In this document: positions 35,899 through 45,220 of the stretch, in pieces
How the letters are laid out: every line of letters begins with the position of its first letter
Numbering within the stretch: the stretch's first letter is position 1
Assembly: GCF_002849655.1 (NCBI RefSeq)
Contig: NZ_PDNW01000020.1
Span: 1-64,000, forward strand
Length of the DNA: 64,000 nucleotides
Direction of reading: 5' to 3'
Source of the DNA: Pollutimonas subterranea
GTDB taxonomy: Bacteria > Pseudomonadota > Gammaproteobacteria > Burkholderiales > Burkholderiaceae_B
Position numbers and translations under genes: made by a program
The notes under the pieces: generated by a model
Told to the model about the DNA's origin: nothing
The model's database searches: none
Seen by the model: only the letters and a program-made list of their open reading frames with translations

Positions 35899-37125
35899 TC
35901 AGGTCATTCTGGGTGTGGCGTCTGCCGTGGTCAGCGGCGCCTGGCTGGCGATTTCCTGAATCAGCCTGCGGGCCGCGTCCAGCTTGGGCAGGGCAGGCAG
36001 CGCCCGAGCGCCCTGCGTGTCGAACAGAATGAGTTCGGTGGTGTCGGCGTTCATGGCCTGCTGGGCCAGGTTGCCGACCAGCAAGGACACACCTTTGCGT
36101 TGGCGTTTGGCTTCGGCGTTTTCATGCAGATTTTCGGTTTCAGCGGCAAATCCGACGCAAAAGGGGCCAGGCGTCATTTGCGCTACGTCCGCCAGAATAT
36201 CGGGGTTGGCCGAGAACTGCAGTTCGGGGGGCTGACCGCCCGCCTTCTTTTTGAGCTTGCTGTCGCTGGCATTGGCGACATGCCAGTCGGCAACCGCGGC
36301 CACAGCAATGAAGATATCAGCTTGGCGGGCTTCGGCCATGACCGCGGCCTGCATCTGCGCGGCGCTTTCCACATTGACCCGATTTACGCCGTAGGGCGCA
36401 TCAAGCGCCGTGGGCCCCGACACCAGGACGACCTGGGCTCCCGCTTCGCGGGCGGCTTGTGCTATTGCATACCCCATTTTACCCGACGAGCGGTTGGTAA
36501 TGACCCGCACGGGGTCGATTTTTTCAGAGGTCGGCCCGGCGGTGATCAGCACACGCCGCCCAGCAAGCACCTTCGGCTGGAAAAAAGCAATCAGTTCGGA
36601 CAGCAGTTGCTCAGCCTCGAGCATGCGCCCGCTGCCCACCTCGCCGCAGGCTTGATCGCCTTCGCCGGGACCAAGAATGCGTACTCCATCGGCCTTGAGC
36701 TGGATGACATTACGCAGGGTGGCGGGGTGCAGCCACATCTCGCGATTCATGGCGGGGGCCACCAGCAGGGGGCAATTTCCCTTGGCCACGCAAAGGGTCG
36801 ACAACAGGTCGTCGGCCAAGCCATGCGCAAGCTTGGCCATGAAATCAGTGCTGGCAGGCGCGATCAGTATTGCGTCCGCCCCACGCGTCAGATTGATGTG
36901 CGCCATATTATTGGGAACACGATTGTCCCAGGTGCTCACGTACACCGGGCGGCCGGACAAGGCTTGCATCGTAAGCGGCGTAATGAACTGGGTGGCGGCT
37001 TCAGTCATCACCACGTCGACCGTGGCACCTTGCTCCTGCGCGCGACGCAGGAACTCGGCCATCTTGTAGCAGGCGATACCCCCGGTCAAACCAAGGACAA
37101 TCCGTTTCTGTGCGAGTTCTGGCAT
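35899..37125 (-). CDS. coaBC: Bifunctional phosphopantothenoylcysteine decarboxylase / phosphopantothenate-cysteine ligase
   Basis: Two successive steps of coenzyme A synthesis. The N-terminal flavoprotein CoaC domain (about 1-185) has GGIACYK, the substrate motif PAMNREMW and the catalytic Cys region [13 protein letters not shown]. The C-terminal CoaB domain (about 190-400) has [25 protein letters not shown] and the lysines KLKKK. Length (408 aa) is normal. It is placed between lspA and dedA on the same strand, and near dut, as in many bacteria. Confidence 0.96.
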   Translation of the reverse strand: MPELAQKRIVLGLTGGIACYKMAEFLRRAQEQGATVDVVMTEAATQFITPLTMQALSGRPVYVSTWDNRVPNNMAHINLTRGADAILIAPASTDFMAKLAHGLADDLLSTLCVAKGNCPLLVAPAMNREMWLHPATLRNVIQLKADGVRILGPGEGDQACGEVGSGRMLEAEQLLSELIAFFQPKVLAGRRVLITAGPTSEKIDPVRVITNRSSGKMGYAIAQAAREAGAQVVLVSGPTALDAPYGVNRVNVESAAQMQAAVMAEARQADIFIAVAAVADWHVANASDSKLKKKAGGQPPELQFSANPDILADVAQMTPGPFCVGFAAETENLHENAEAKRQRKGVSLLVGNLAQQAMNADTTELILFDTQGARALPALPKLDAARRLIQEIASQAPLTTADATPRMT

Positions 37126-37154
37126 GGGGTATGTGCCTTGAATAAGGGCCTGGG

Positions 37155-37691
37155 TCAGGCCGACCTTGCGGCTTTACGTTTTTCGCGACGCAGCCGCAGC
37201 AGTTCATCCAGCACAAGCAGAATTGCACCGCAGGTGATGGATACGTCTGCCACATTAAAAGCCGGAAAGTACCAGTTGTTCCAGTAAAACAGCAAAAAAT
37301 CGATAACGTGGCCATGCTGAACACGGTCTATCGCATTGCCGACCGCGCCGCCCAGAATGCACATGAGCGAGACGCAAAACAGCGTTTGCGTCGGACTGCG
37401 TCGCAGCAGGTGGACGATGAGGCCTGTCGCCCCCAGCGCAATAGCCGTGAACAGCCAGCGCTGCCAGCCGCTGCCGTCGGCCAGGAAACTGAAGGCAGCG
37501 CCAGGGTTGTACAGCAGGGTGAAGTCAAAAAACGGCAGTACTTTCCACCGCTCGGCATACTGCATTGCGCTATCGAAATAGATCTTGGTCACCTGATCCA
37601 GCGCGATGATCAGCAGCGCGCCTGCGATCCAGGTCCAGAAGGCCGGCGCCTTCCGGGTCTGGACGGCCGGTTCCGTGCCGTGCCTAGGCAT
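37155..37691 (-). CDS. lspA: Lipoprotein signal peptidase (signal peptidase II)
   Basis: Cleaves signal peptides of diacylated prolipoproteins at the inner membrane. Four helices, with the catalytic aspartates in [15 protein letters not shown] and FNVADVSI. I chose the ATG at 37691 (178 aa, eight-base overlap with ileS); an upstream start at 37709 is also open. The ileS-lspA junction is conserved across bacteria. Confidence 0.95.
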   Translation of the reverse strand: MPRHGTEPAVQTRKAPAFWTWIAGALLIIALDQVTKIYFDSAMQYAERWKVLPFFDFTLLYNPGAAFSFLADGSGWQRWLFTAIALGATGLIVHLLRRSPTQTLFCVSLMCILGGAVGNAIDRVQHGHVIDFLLFYWNNWYFPAFNVADVSITCGAILLVLDELLRLRREKRKAARSA

Positions 37692-40524
37692 GCCGGCGCA
37701 ACTCGCCAAGCTTGAACAGATTGCTTACGCAACGCCCGCAAAGCACAGGATGATCCGGGTCTATGCCGACGTCTTCCCGATGATGCCAGCAACGTTCGCA
37801 TTTCTGGTGCTTGGTGGGATGGACGACGATACGCAGCGTGCCGTCCTCGCCGTGATGCAGGTTGGCGCGCGACACGATCAATACAAAGCGCAGGTCGTCT
37901 TCAAGACTGGCGAGCAGTTGGTGGTCGCCCGCGGCTGCGTAGATGTCCAGTTCGGCCGCCAGCGAGGAACCAATTTCCCCGGAAGCGCGAACCTCTTCGA
38001 TTTTGCGCATGACTTCGGCGCGTATCTCACGAAGGCGGTCCCATTTTTCGCGCAACAGCGCGGCGTCGACCTGATCGGGCAGGGCATGGAACAACTCGGT
38101 GAAGATGCTGGGGACCTCCTGGTTGTTGTGCAGGTCTTTCCAGGCCTCTTCGGCCGTAAAGGACACAATGGGCGCCAGGAGCTTGATAAGGGTGTGGGTG
38201 ATGTGGTGCACCGCTGTTTGCGCCGAACGGCGCGCTACGCTGTCTTTGCCGGCGGTATAGAGGCGGTCCTTGAGCACATCCAGATAGAAAGCGCCCAGGT
38301 CTTCCGAGCAGAAAATCTGCAGGCGCGACACGATGGGATGGAATTCGTAGCGCTTGTAGTTGGCCAGGGTTTCAGCCTGCATCGCGGCAGTCATGGCCAG
38401 CGCATAGCGGTCGATCTCGAACATATGCTCGAGTTCGACACCGTCTGTCGCGATATTGAAGTCCTGCAAGTTGCCCAGGAGGAATTTCAATGTATTGCGA
38501 ATGCGGCGATAGCCTTCCACGACGCGCTTCAGAATTTCGTCCGAAATCGAGAGCTCGCCGGAATAGTCGGTGGCGGCCGTCCAGAGTCGAAGAATTTCCG
38601 CGCCCAGCGAATCTGATACTTTCTGCGGGGCGATCACGTTGCCCACGGACTTGCTCATCTTGCGGCCCTGGCCATCGACCACGAATCCGTGCGTCAACAG
38701 GGCTTTGTACGGAGGCCGGCCATACAGCATGCATCCGGTCAGCAACGACGAGTGGAACCAGCCGCGATGCTGATCAGACCCTTCAAGGTATAGATCCGCA
38801 GGCCACGCCAGGTCATCGGCGTGCGAGCCCTTGACGCTGTGGTCCTGACCCCCGAGTACCGTAGCGTGCGTCGTGCCGGAATCGAACCACACGTCGAGGG
38901 TATCGCGGTTCTTTTCGTACTGCTCGGCCTCATCGCCGAGCAGGTCCGCCGGCTCGAGCGACTGCCATGCCTCGATGCCGTGCTGCTCGATGCGCAGGGC
39001 GACTTCTTCCATCAATTCGACGGTGCGCGGGTGCAGTTCACCGGTTTCCTTGTGTACGAAGAAAGCCATGGGAACTCCCCATTGCCGTTGCCGGGACAGT
39101 GTCCAGTCGGGACGATTGGCAATCATCGCGTGCAGGCGGGCACGACCCCAGGCGGGATAGAACTCGGTGTTGTCGATGCCTTCCAGGGCCGTTTCCCGCA
39201 GCGATTTCCCTGACTTGGGCTGGCGGTCCATCCCCGCGAACCATTGGCTGGTTGCACGATAGATGATAGGCGTTTTGTGGCGCCAGCAATGCATATAGCT
39301 GTGCACGTGCGCTTCGGTGTGCAACAGGCTGCCGGCGTTCTGCAGCGCTTCGACGATAAGGGGATTGGCTTTCCAGATCATCAGTCCGCCGAAGAGCGGC
39401 AGGCTTTCAACATAATGGCCATCACCCATGACCGGCCCAATGATCTGGTCGTCGGTCAGGCCGTGCGCCTTGCACGATACAAAGTCTTCAATGCCGTAGG
39501 CGGGCGCGGAATGCACCACGCCGGTACCTGAGTCAAGGGTGACGTAATCACCCAGGTAGACCGGCGACATGCGCTGGTAACCTTCATGTGCGTCGTACAG
39601 CGGGTGCTTGAATTCAAGATTGGTAAGCGCGTCGCCTTTCGCTGTGGCGATAACTTGGCCGCTGAGCTTCCAGTGTTCAAGACACGAGGCGACCAGGTCT
39701 TTGGCCAGCAGCAAGAGGGAACCTGTACTGCGCGGCTGATCGAGCTCGACCAGCGCATACTCGATCTCGGGATGGACATTCAGGGCCTGGTTGGCAGGCA
39801 GCGTCCAGGGCGTGGTAGTCCAGATGACGATAGCGCCGTCGTCGACCTGCGGCAGCCCGAAGGCATGCGCCAGCTTTTCCTTGTCGCCGAATCTAAAGGC
39901 CACATGGACGGAGGGGTCCTTGCGATCCGCGTACTCGACTTCTGCTTCGGCCAATGCCGAGCCGCAGTCAAAGCACCAGTTCACCGGCTTCAGGCCTCGG
40001 AACACATAGCCTTTTTCAAGTATGCGGGCCAAGGAACGCAGTTCGTCGGCTTCATTGCTGAAATTCATCGTCAGGTAAGGGCGCTCCCAGTCGGCCAGCA
40101 CGCCCAGCCGCTTGAAATCCTTGCGCTGCCGGTCAATTTGCTCGTACGCATAGGCGCGAGCCTTGGACTGCACTTCGGCAACCGGCAGGTGCTTGCCGTA
40201 TTTTTTCTCGATCTGGATTTCGATGGGCATGCCGTGGCAGTCCCAGCCCGGTACGTACACGGCGTCATAGCCGGCCATAGCTCGGCTCTTGACGATGATG
40301 TCCTTCAGAACCTTGTTGACGGCGTGGCCGATATGGATGTCGCCGTTGGCGTAGGGCGGGCCGTCATGCAGTATGAATTTCGGGCGGCCTTTACTCGCGT
40401 CGCGTATGGCAGCGTAAACCTTTTTTTCTTCCCATTCGGCAATCCAGCCGGGTTCGCGTTTGGCAAGGTCTCCCCGCATCGGGAAGGGAGTTTCGGGCAA
40501 ATTTAAGGTTTTTCTATAGTCCAT
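37684..40524 (-). CDS. ileS: Isoleucyl-tRNA synthetase
   Basis: Class I synthetase of 946 aa. The HIGH motif appears as HIGH at residues 64-67 ([12 protein letters not shown]), and KMSKS is at 622-626. A large editing domain lies between them. The C-terminal zinc module has CERCW and CGRC. I chose the ATG at 40524 ([14 protein letters not shown]), which is the usual start; it overlaps the end of ribF by 11 bases. lspA follows with an eight-base overlap. Confidence 0.97.
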   Translation of the reverse strand: MDYRKTLNLPETPFPMRGDLAKREPGWIAEWEEKKVYAAIRDASKGRPKFILHDGPPYANGDIHIGHAVNKVLKDIIVKSRAMAGYDAVYVPGWDCHGMPIEIQIEKKYGKHLPVAEVQSKARAYAYEQIDRQRKDFKRLGVLADWERPYLTMNFSNEADELRSLARILEKGYVFRGLKPVNWCFDCGSALAEAEVEYADRKDPSVHVAFRFGDKEKLAHAFGLPQVDDGAIVIWTTTPWTLPANQALNVHPEIEYALVELDQPRSTGSLLLLAKDLVASCLEHWKLSGQVIATAKGDALTNLEFKHPLYDAHEGYQRMSPVYLGDYVTLDSGTGVVHSAPAYGIEDFVSCKAHGLTDDQIIGPVMGDGHYVESLPLFGGLMIWKANPLIVEALQNAGSLLHTEAHVHSYMHCWRHKTPIIYRATSQWFAGMDRQPKSGKSLRETALEGIDNTEFYPAWGRARLHAMIANRPDWTLSRQRQWGVPMAFFVHKETGELHPRTVELMEEVALRIEQHGIEAWQSLEPADLLGDEAEQYEKNRDTLDVWFDSGTTHATVLGGQDHSVKGSHADDLAWPADLYLEGSDQHRGWFHSSLLTGCMLYGRPPYKALLTHGFVVDGQGRKMSKSVGNVIAPQKVSDSLGAEILRLWTAATDYSGELSISDEILKRVVEGYRRIRNTLKFLLGNLQDFNIATDGVELEHMFEIDRYALAMTAAMQAETLANYKRYEFHPIVSRLQIFCSEDLGAFYLDVLKDRLYTAGKDSVARRSAQTAVHHITHTLIKLLAPIVSFTAEEAWKDLHNNQEVPSIFTELFHALPDQVDAALLREKWDRLREIRAEVMRKIEEVRASGEIGSSLAAELDIYAAAGDHQLLASLEDDLRFVLIVSRANLHHGEDGTLRIVVHPTKHQKCERCWHHREDVGIDPDHPVLCGRCVSNLFKLGELRRHA

Positions 40525-41512
40525 GGAGGGCGAAATAGTCGCGAGCGCTTTGCACATCATTGTCGATGGCGGCGATCATTGTGGGAAGGTCGGGAAATTT
40601 TTCTTCGTCCCGCAGAAATTCGAGGAACTCAATACATGTGAGTTTACCGTATGCGTTCAATTGGCAATCGAGCAGGTGCGTCTCAAGCATCAGGCGCCCT
40701 CCGTGCGAGATCGTCGGGCGCACGCCGAGGCTGGCCACACCCTTGATCGCATGGTCGGTCAAACCATGGGCGAGTACGACATAGACGCCTGAGCGGGCGG
40801 CGCAGTGTGCCGGCACCCTTACATTGAGGGTGGGATAGCCGATGCTGCGGCCCAGCTTTTGCCCATGGATGACATGGCCGCTGATGCGATAGCGATGACC
40901 GAGTAGATGCGTTGCACGAAGCTGGTTACCCACGGCCAGGGCGGTGCGCACTTCTGAGCTGGATATGCGGTGGCCGTGTTCATCAGCGATGTCGGCGATG
41001 GTCTCGACGTCGAAACCATGGCGCTGCCCGGCACGCCGGAGCAGGTCGACGTCGCCCGTTCGCTTGTGGCCATAGCGGAAGTCTTCGCCGACCAGCAACC
41101 ATCGGGTATTCAGGCCATGTACCAACAGTCGTTCGATAAAGTCGTCGGCGGACATATCGGCCAGCGCCTGGTCGAAGCGTTCCAGGATCAGTTGCTCCGC
41201 CCGATGTGTATGCAGTGCTTGCAATTTGTCGCGCAGGCTGCTGATCTGGGTGGGAATCAGTTCGGGTCGCTGTCCGCGCTGGGCGAAGTAGGCGCGCGGG
41301 TGAGGATCGAAGGTCATGACCGTGGCGGCCAGATTCCGTTGCTCGGCACATTCGTGCAGGCGTGCAAGGATGGCCTGGTGGCCACGATGGACGCCGTCGA
41401 AATTGCCTATCGTTACTGCGCTGGGGCGCTGCGTATCGAAGCGGGGAAGGGTACGGTAGATGCGGGGAGATGCTTTCACACCCGAGAGTTTACAATTTCG
41501 GCTGGACTTCAT
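40514..41512 (-). CDS. ribF: Bifunctional riboflavin kinase / FAD synthetase
   Basis: Makes FMN and FAD. The N-terminal adenylyltransferase domain has [13 protein letters not shown], and the C-terminal kinase domain starts near [20 protein letters not shown]. The start is uncertain: ATG at 41512 gives 332 aa, while a GTG at 41479 gives 321 aa and removes a Cys/Lys-rich lead that looks unlike the family; neither has a strong ribosome-binding site. It is divergent from purN with only 11 bases between the first codons, so promoters and leaders must overlap. Confidence 0.93.
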   Translation of the reverse strand: MKSSRNCKLSGVKASPRIYRTLPRFDTQRPSAVTIGNFDGVHRGHQAILARLHECAEQRNLAATVMTFDPHPRAYFAQRGQRPELIPTQISSLRDKLQALHTHRAEQLILERFDQALADMSADDFIERLLVHGLNTRWLLVGEDFRYGHKRTGDVDLLRRAGQRHGFDVETIADIADEHGHRISSSEVRTALAVGNQLRATHLLGHRYRISGHVIHGQKLGRSIGYPTLNVRVPAHCAARSGVYVVLAHGLTDHAIKGVASLGVRPTISHGGRLMLETHLLDCQLNAYGKLTCIEFLEFLRDEEKFPDLPTMIAAIDNDVQSARDYFALHGL

Positions 41513-41523
41513 CAGGAATTATT

Positions 41524-42210
41524 GTGCCGGCTGTTCTTTCCAACTCTGTTTGTCGCCTCGTGGTGCTGATTTCCGGGCGCGGCTCGAATATGCAGTCTAT
41601 TGTCAATACGGTGCGTGATCATTCCCTGCCTGCCGAAATCTGTGCGGTCATCGCCAATAAAACGGAGGCAGGCGGGTTGCAATGGGCCAGGGATCGTGGC
41701 CTGGCGACACACGCTGTGGCTCATCGCGATTACGCCACCCGAGTGGAATTCGATACTGCTTTGGCGGCGGTCATCGACGATTATCAGCCCGATTACGTGC
41801 TGCTGGCGGGTTTCATGCGTGTGCTCACGCCTGGCTTTGTCGAGCATTTCAATGGCAGGCTCATCAATATCCACCCGTCCTTGCTGCCGGCGTTTCCCGG
41901 CTTGCATACGCATCAGCAGGCCCTTGCAATGGGTGTGCAATGGCACGGTTGTACGGTTCATTTCGTCACGCCGGTACTCGACCATGGTCCCATCATCGCG
42001 CAAGGCATCGTGCCCGTTATATCGGACGATACACCAGAAACTTTGGCGGGCCGTGTACTGCAGGTAGAACACAAACTATATGCGAACGTGGTACGCTGGC
42101 TGGCCGAAGGGCTCGTTTCGCTCAATTCCATGCAGCGCGTGCAGGTGCTAGGCATTGCCAGCCGCTCCTTCGTCCTGACGCCAAACGGCGTCCAGCCATA
42201 TCAAAGGTAA
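41524..42210 (+). CDS. purN: Phosphoribosylglycinamide formyltransferase
   Basis: Third step of purine synthesis, using 10-formyl-tetrahydrofolate. The phosphate-binding ISGRGSN is at residues 16-22, and the catalytic residues Asn115, His117 and Asp153 (NIHPSLLP and LDHGP) have the same spacing as in E. coli. I chose the GTG at 41524 because AGGA lies six to seven bases upstream; it gives 228 aa. The next gene starts two bases after the stop. Confidence 0.95.
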   Translation: MPAVLSNSVCRLVVLISGRGSNMQSIVNTVRDHSLPAEICAVIANKTEAGGLQWARDRGLATHAVAHRDYATRVEFDTALAAVIDDYQPDYVLLAGFMRVLTPGFVEHFNGRLINIHPSLLPAFPGLHTHQQALAMGVQWHGCTVHFVTPVLDHGPIIAQGIVPVISDDTPETLAGRVLQVEHKLYANVVRWLAEGLVSLNSMQRVQVLGIASRSFVLTPNGVQPYQR

Positions 42211-42212
42211 TC

Positions 42213-43805
42213 ATGAATAGTACAGACAAGCCTCGGCGTGCTCAGGGCAAACGCCCCGCGCCTGGAAGGCAAGAGCACGCACGAGGCGGTGCGCGGTCCG
42301 GTTCGGGCTCCGGCCCCCGCGACCGTCACGCGCCCGCTACGGCGCGCAACCACAACACCGCAGCGCGGCAAGCCGAAGGCGGTACTTACGTCAGCCGGCC
42401 TTACGTGATGGCCGCCGTGCGCATCGATCAAGTGCGCATCGTACTGGGCGAGATCCTGCAATGGAAATTTCCCGCCGATGCGGTGCTGTCGCGCTGGCTG
42501 CGTGCCAATCCCAAGCTCGGAGCGCGCGACCGCGGTGAAGTGGCTGAAGCCGTATTCGATGTATTGCGGCATTTACGCCGCTACCGGCAGTTCGCCGAAA
42601 GCGGTAGCGGACCGGCTGCGCGCCGCCTTGCCATCCTTGGGCTGGCCTCGGTATTCGACCGGTCGGTGCTGGATACCGGCTTATCGGAAGCGGAGCAGCA
42701 TTGGCTCGAGCACGTGCTGCGTATCGATGTAAAGAGTCTTTCTCGCGCCGTGCGCGACAGTTTGCCGGACTGGCTCGACGAGCGCTTGTCCACGCTGCAT
42801 GATGCCGATGCCTTGATACAGGCGCTCAACGCGCCGGCGCCGCTGGATGTGCGCGTCAATCCCTTGAAGGCGGATCGTGCGGAGATGCTCGAATTGCTGC
42901 GCAACGGCGCAGCGGCGCGTTATAGCCCCGAAGCCACGCCGTATTCGCCTTGGGGGATACGCATGCAGGGGCGTCCTCCCATTAATCGCTGGCCTATGTT
43001 TGAGAAAGGCGAAATTGAAGTGCAGGACGAAGGCAGTCAAATCCTGGCTGCGCTCGTTGCGCCCAAGCGTGGCGAAATGATTATCGATTATTGCGCGGGT
43101 GCCGGCGGAAAAACATTACTGCTGGGCGCGTTGATGCGTTCCACCGGCCGCTTGTACGCCTTCGACGTGTCGGCCGCAAGGCTGGCGCGGGCCAAGCCAC
43201 GCTTCGCGCGCAGCGGGTTGTCCAATATCGTGCCGGTGGTGATCAATCCCGACAACGACCAGCGCGTCAAGCGACTGCGCGGCAAGGCCCACCGCGTGCT
43301 GGTCGATGCACCCTGCAGCGGTTTGGGCACATTGCGGCGCAATCCGGACCTGAAGTGGCGGCAGCACCCCGACTCATTGGTCGAGCTTCGCGAGATGCAG
43401 GCCAGCATCCTGCGCCAGGCGTCGCGTTGCGTGGCACCCGGTGGGCGCTTGGTCTATGCAACATGCAGTGTCTTGCCGGAAGAGAATGAAGAGCAAATTG
43501 AGGCCTTCTTAGCCGACAATCCTGAATTTAGCCTTCTTGATGCCAGCACTATTGTGGTGGATCGTTGCAAAAATCTGACACTGCAAGGGCCTTATCTCAG
43601 CATGCGGCCCGATGTCCATAACACCGACGGATTTTTTGCCGCGGTAATGGAACGAAACAAAACGTCTTCTGTCGAATCCACTATTCCACAAGGCAAGGAT
43701 AAGCTCGTGGACCAACCTGCACCGGCTAAAGAGGCCGCCACAGATGAACCCGGCGCCCTCCCACAGGCGGGCCTGGCCGAAGACTCCGCATCACTCGACG
43801 ATTAA
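42213..43805 (+). CDS. RsmB/NOL1/NOP2/Sun-family RNA (cytosine-5) methyltransferase
   Basis: A 530-residue SAM-dependent RNA m5C methyltransferase. Motif I region DYCAGAGGKTLLLGA, motif IV VDAPCSGLGTLRRNPD (Cys368) and motif VI YATCSVLPEENE (Cys418, the nucleophile in this family) are intact. An N-terminal tail of about 60 residues is rich in Arg, Gly and Ser and looks disordered; the C-terminal 40 residues are acidic and Ala/Pro-rich. The frame is open far upstream inside purN, but the ATG two bases after purN is the natural start. It lacks a recognisable NusB domain, so calling it rsmB would be too strong. Confidence 0.9.
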   Translation: MNSTDKPRRAQGKRPAPGRQEHARGGARSGSGSGPRDRHAPATARNHNTAARQAEGGTYVSRPYVMAAVRIDQVRIVLGEILQWKFPADAVLSRWLRANPKLGARDRGEVAEAVFDVLRHLRRYRQFAESGSGPAARRLAILGLASVFDRSVLDTGLSEAEQHWLEHVLRIDVKSLSRAVRDSLPDWLDERLSTLHDADALIQALNAPAPLDVRVNPLKADRAEMLELLRNGAAARYSPEATPYSPWGIRMQGRPPINRWPMFEKGEIEVQDEGSQILAALVAPKRGEMIIDYCAGAGGKTLLLGALMRSTGRLYAFDVSAARLARAKPRFARSGLSNIVPVVINPDNDQRVKRLRGKAHRVLVDAPCSGLGTLRRNPDLKWRQHPDSLVELREMQASILRQASRCVAPGGRLVYATCSVLPEENEEQIEAFLADNPEFSLLDASTIVVDRCKNLTLQGPYLSMRPDVHNTDGFFAAVMERNKTSSVESTIPQGKDKLVDQPAPAKEAATDEPGALPQAGLAEDSASLDD

Positions 43806-43807
43806 TC

Positions 43808-43839
43808 GATCAAGGTGATGCGCAATGCATCACCTGATC
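43808..43839 (+). terminator. Hairpin after the RNA methyltransferase gene
   Basis: GATCAAGGTGATGC and GCATCACCTGATC pair with one bulged A around a five-base loop, immediately after the stop. There is no T run, so it is either a weak terminator or an mRNA 3' stabiliser. Confidence 0.5.
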
Positions 43840-44011
43840 AATCTTCGAAATCCGATCAGCCATCACGGAAGGCCTTATAACCCGGTCGCAAACAGGGTGA
43901 AGCCTCCGTTAATACTTGATTTGCCTCAAAATTAATTTGAAACTTTGCTGTCATATGAAAGGCAAGTCAGCTACACTTTTCAGTGTCTTAACATGAGGCC
44001 TTAACTGGTTT

Positions 44012-45220
44012 ATGGACTACATATTTAAATATTTATCAGCCGGATTGCTGCAGTTGTCATGGTGGCAAGTCGGTATCGCCGCATTGGTGCTCACCCACAT
44101 CACGATTGCCGGCGTCACGCTGTTCCTGCATCGTAATCAAACGCACCGCGGCCTGGATCTCCATCCAGCAGTCATGCATTTCTTCCGCTTCTGGCTGTGG
44201 CTCACCACAGGCATGGTCACGAAAGAGTGGGTGGCCATTCATCGCAAGCATCACGCCTACGTCGAGCGCGAAGGCGATCCCCATTCGCCCGTCGTATTCG
44301 GCATAGGCAAGGTATTTTTCCGCGGCGCCGAACTGTACCGCCAGGAATCGACCATGCCCGACACCATCAAGCGTTTCGGCCACGGCACGCCCGACGATTG
44401 GCTCGAACGCAATGTGTACACGCGCCACAGCCTCATGGGCATTCTTATCATGCTCGGCATCGATTTGGCGCTGTTCGGTGTACTTGGCCTTACCGTGTGG
44501 GCAGTGCAAATGGCATGGATCCCGTTCTGGGCGGCAGGGGTGGTAAACGGCCTGGGCCATTTCATCGGCTATCGTAATTACGCCAGTCCCGATACCAGCA
44601 CCAATGTCTTGCCCTGGGGCATCATTATTGGCGGCGAAGAGCTGCACAATAACCACCATGCGCATGGCACATCGGCTAAATTTTCGGCCAAATGGTACGA
44701 GTTCGACCTGGGCTGGGCGTATATCCAGATATTGCGGGCGTTTGGCCTGGCCAAGGTTCGCCGGGTGGCTCCCAAGCTCAAGCTCGATCCAGCAAAAAGC
44801 ACCGTCGATGCCAGCACTCTGCAGGGCGTCATCACGCACCGATATGAAATCCTTGCGCGCTACACCGACTTGCTTAAAAAAGCAGCCAGCGATGAACTCG
44901 CCAAGCTGAAGCCGGCACGGCAGGAAGGCAGTCCCGATTGCCGCTGGGCCTTGCTTAGCCGCAGCAAAAAATGGCTGGCCCGCAACGACGAATCCCTCGA
45001 GCCCGCGCAGCGCGCGCAGCTTGAAACTGTCCTGGCCGAGAACCAGTCTTTGTCCACCCTGGTGCAAATGCGCGGCGAACTTACCCGGCTCTGGGAAAGC
45101 TCCAGCGCCAGCAGCGAGCAGTTGCTTGCCGATTTGCAGGCCTGGTGCCAACGGGCTCAGCAAAGCGGTATTGAAGGCCTCGAGCAGTTTGCCAACCGGT
45201 TGCGCCGCTACGCGGCATGA
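44012..45220 (+). CDS. Membrane fatty-acid desaturase (delta-9 acyl desaturase family) with C-terminal extension
   Basis: Introduces a double bond into acyl chains in the inner membrane using a di-iron centre. The three histidine boxes are HRNQTH (residues 40-45), HRKHH (77-81) and HNNHHAH (212-218), with four hydrophobic helices between them. The catalytic part ends at about 270. Residues 275-402 are a soluble helical extension (for example LARNDESLEPAQRAQLE and WCQRAQQSGIEGLEQFA) that is not part of the catalytic fold. The stop overlaps the uvrD start (ATGA). The leader upstream is AT-rich with possible hairpins, so temperature or membrane-state control is conceivable. Confidence 0.9.
   Translation: MDYIFKYLSAGLLQLSWWQVGIAALVLTHITIAGVTLFLHRNQTHRGLDLHPAVMHFFRFWLWLTTGMVTKEWVAIHRKHHAYVEREGDPHSPVVFGIGKVFFRGAELYRQESTMPDTIKRFGHGTPDDWLERNVYTRHSLMGILIMLGIDLALFGVLGLTVWAVQMAWIPFWAAGVVNGLGHFIGYRNYASPDTSTNVLPWGIIIGGEELHNNHHAHGTSAKFSAKWYEFDLGWAYIQILRAFGLAKVRRVAPKLKLDPAKSTVDASTLQGVITHRYEILARYTDLLKKAASDELAKLKPARQEGSPDCRWALLSRSKKWLARNDESLEPAQRAQLETVLAENQSLSTLVQMRGELTRLWESSSASSEQLLADLQAWCQRAQQSGIEGLEQFANRLRRYAA

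Noticed and set aside
36100-37287. 395-residue open frame on the plus strand opposite coaBC
   Set aside because: The opposite strand encodes an intact CoaBC with all motifs; the plus-strand protein is His/Arg/Gly-rich and without domain character.
37606-38616. 336-residue plus-strand frame opposite ileS
   Set aside because: Shadow of isoleucyl-tRNA synthetase, which is complete with HIGH, KMSKS and zinc motifs.
41682-42212. Upstream extension of the RNA methyltransferase frame through purN (would give 707 aa)
   Set aside because: It runs in another frame inside the well-conserved purN; the ATG at 42213, two bases after the purN stop, is the natural start.
44057-45163. 368-residue open frame on the minus strand opposite the desaturase
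   Set aside because: It mirrors a gene with three intact histidine boxes. Long antisense frames are expected in GC-rich DNA, and its protein has no recognisable features.
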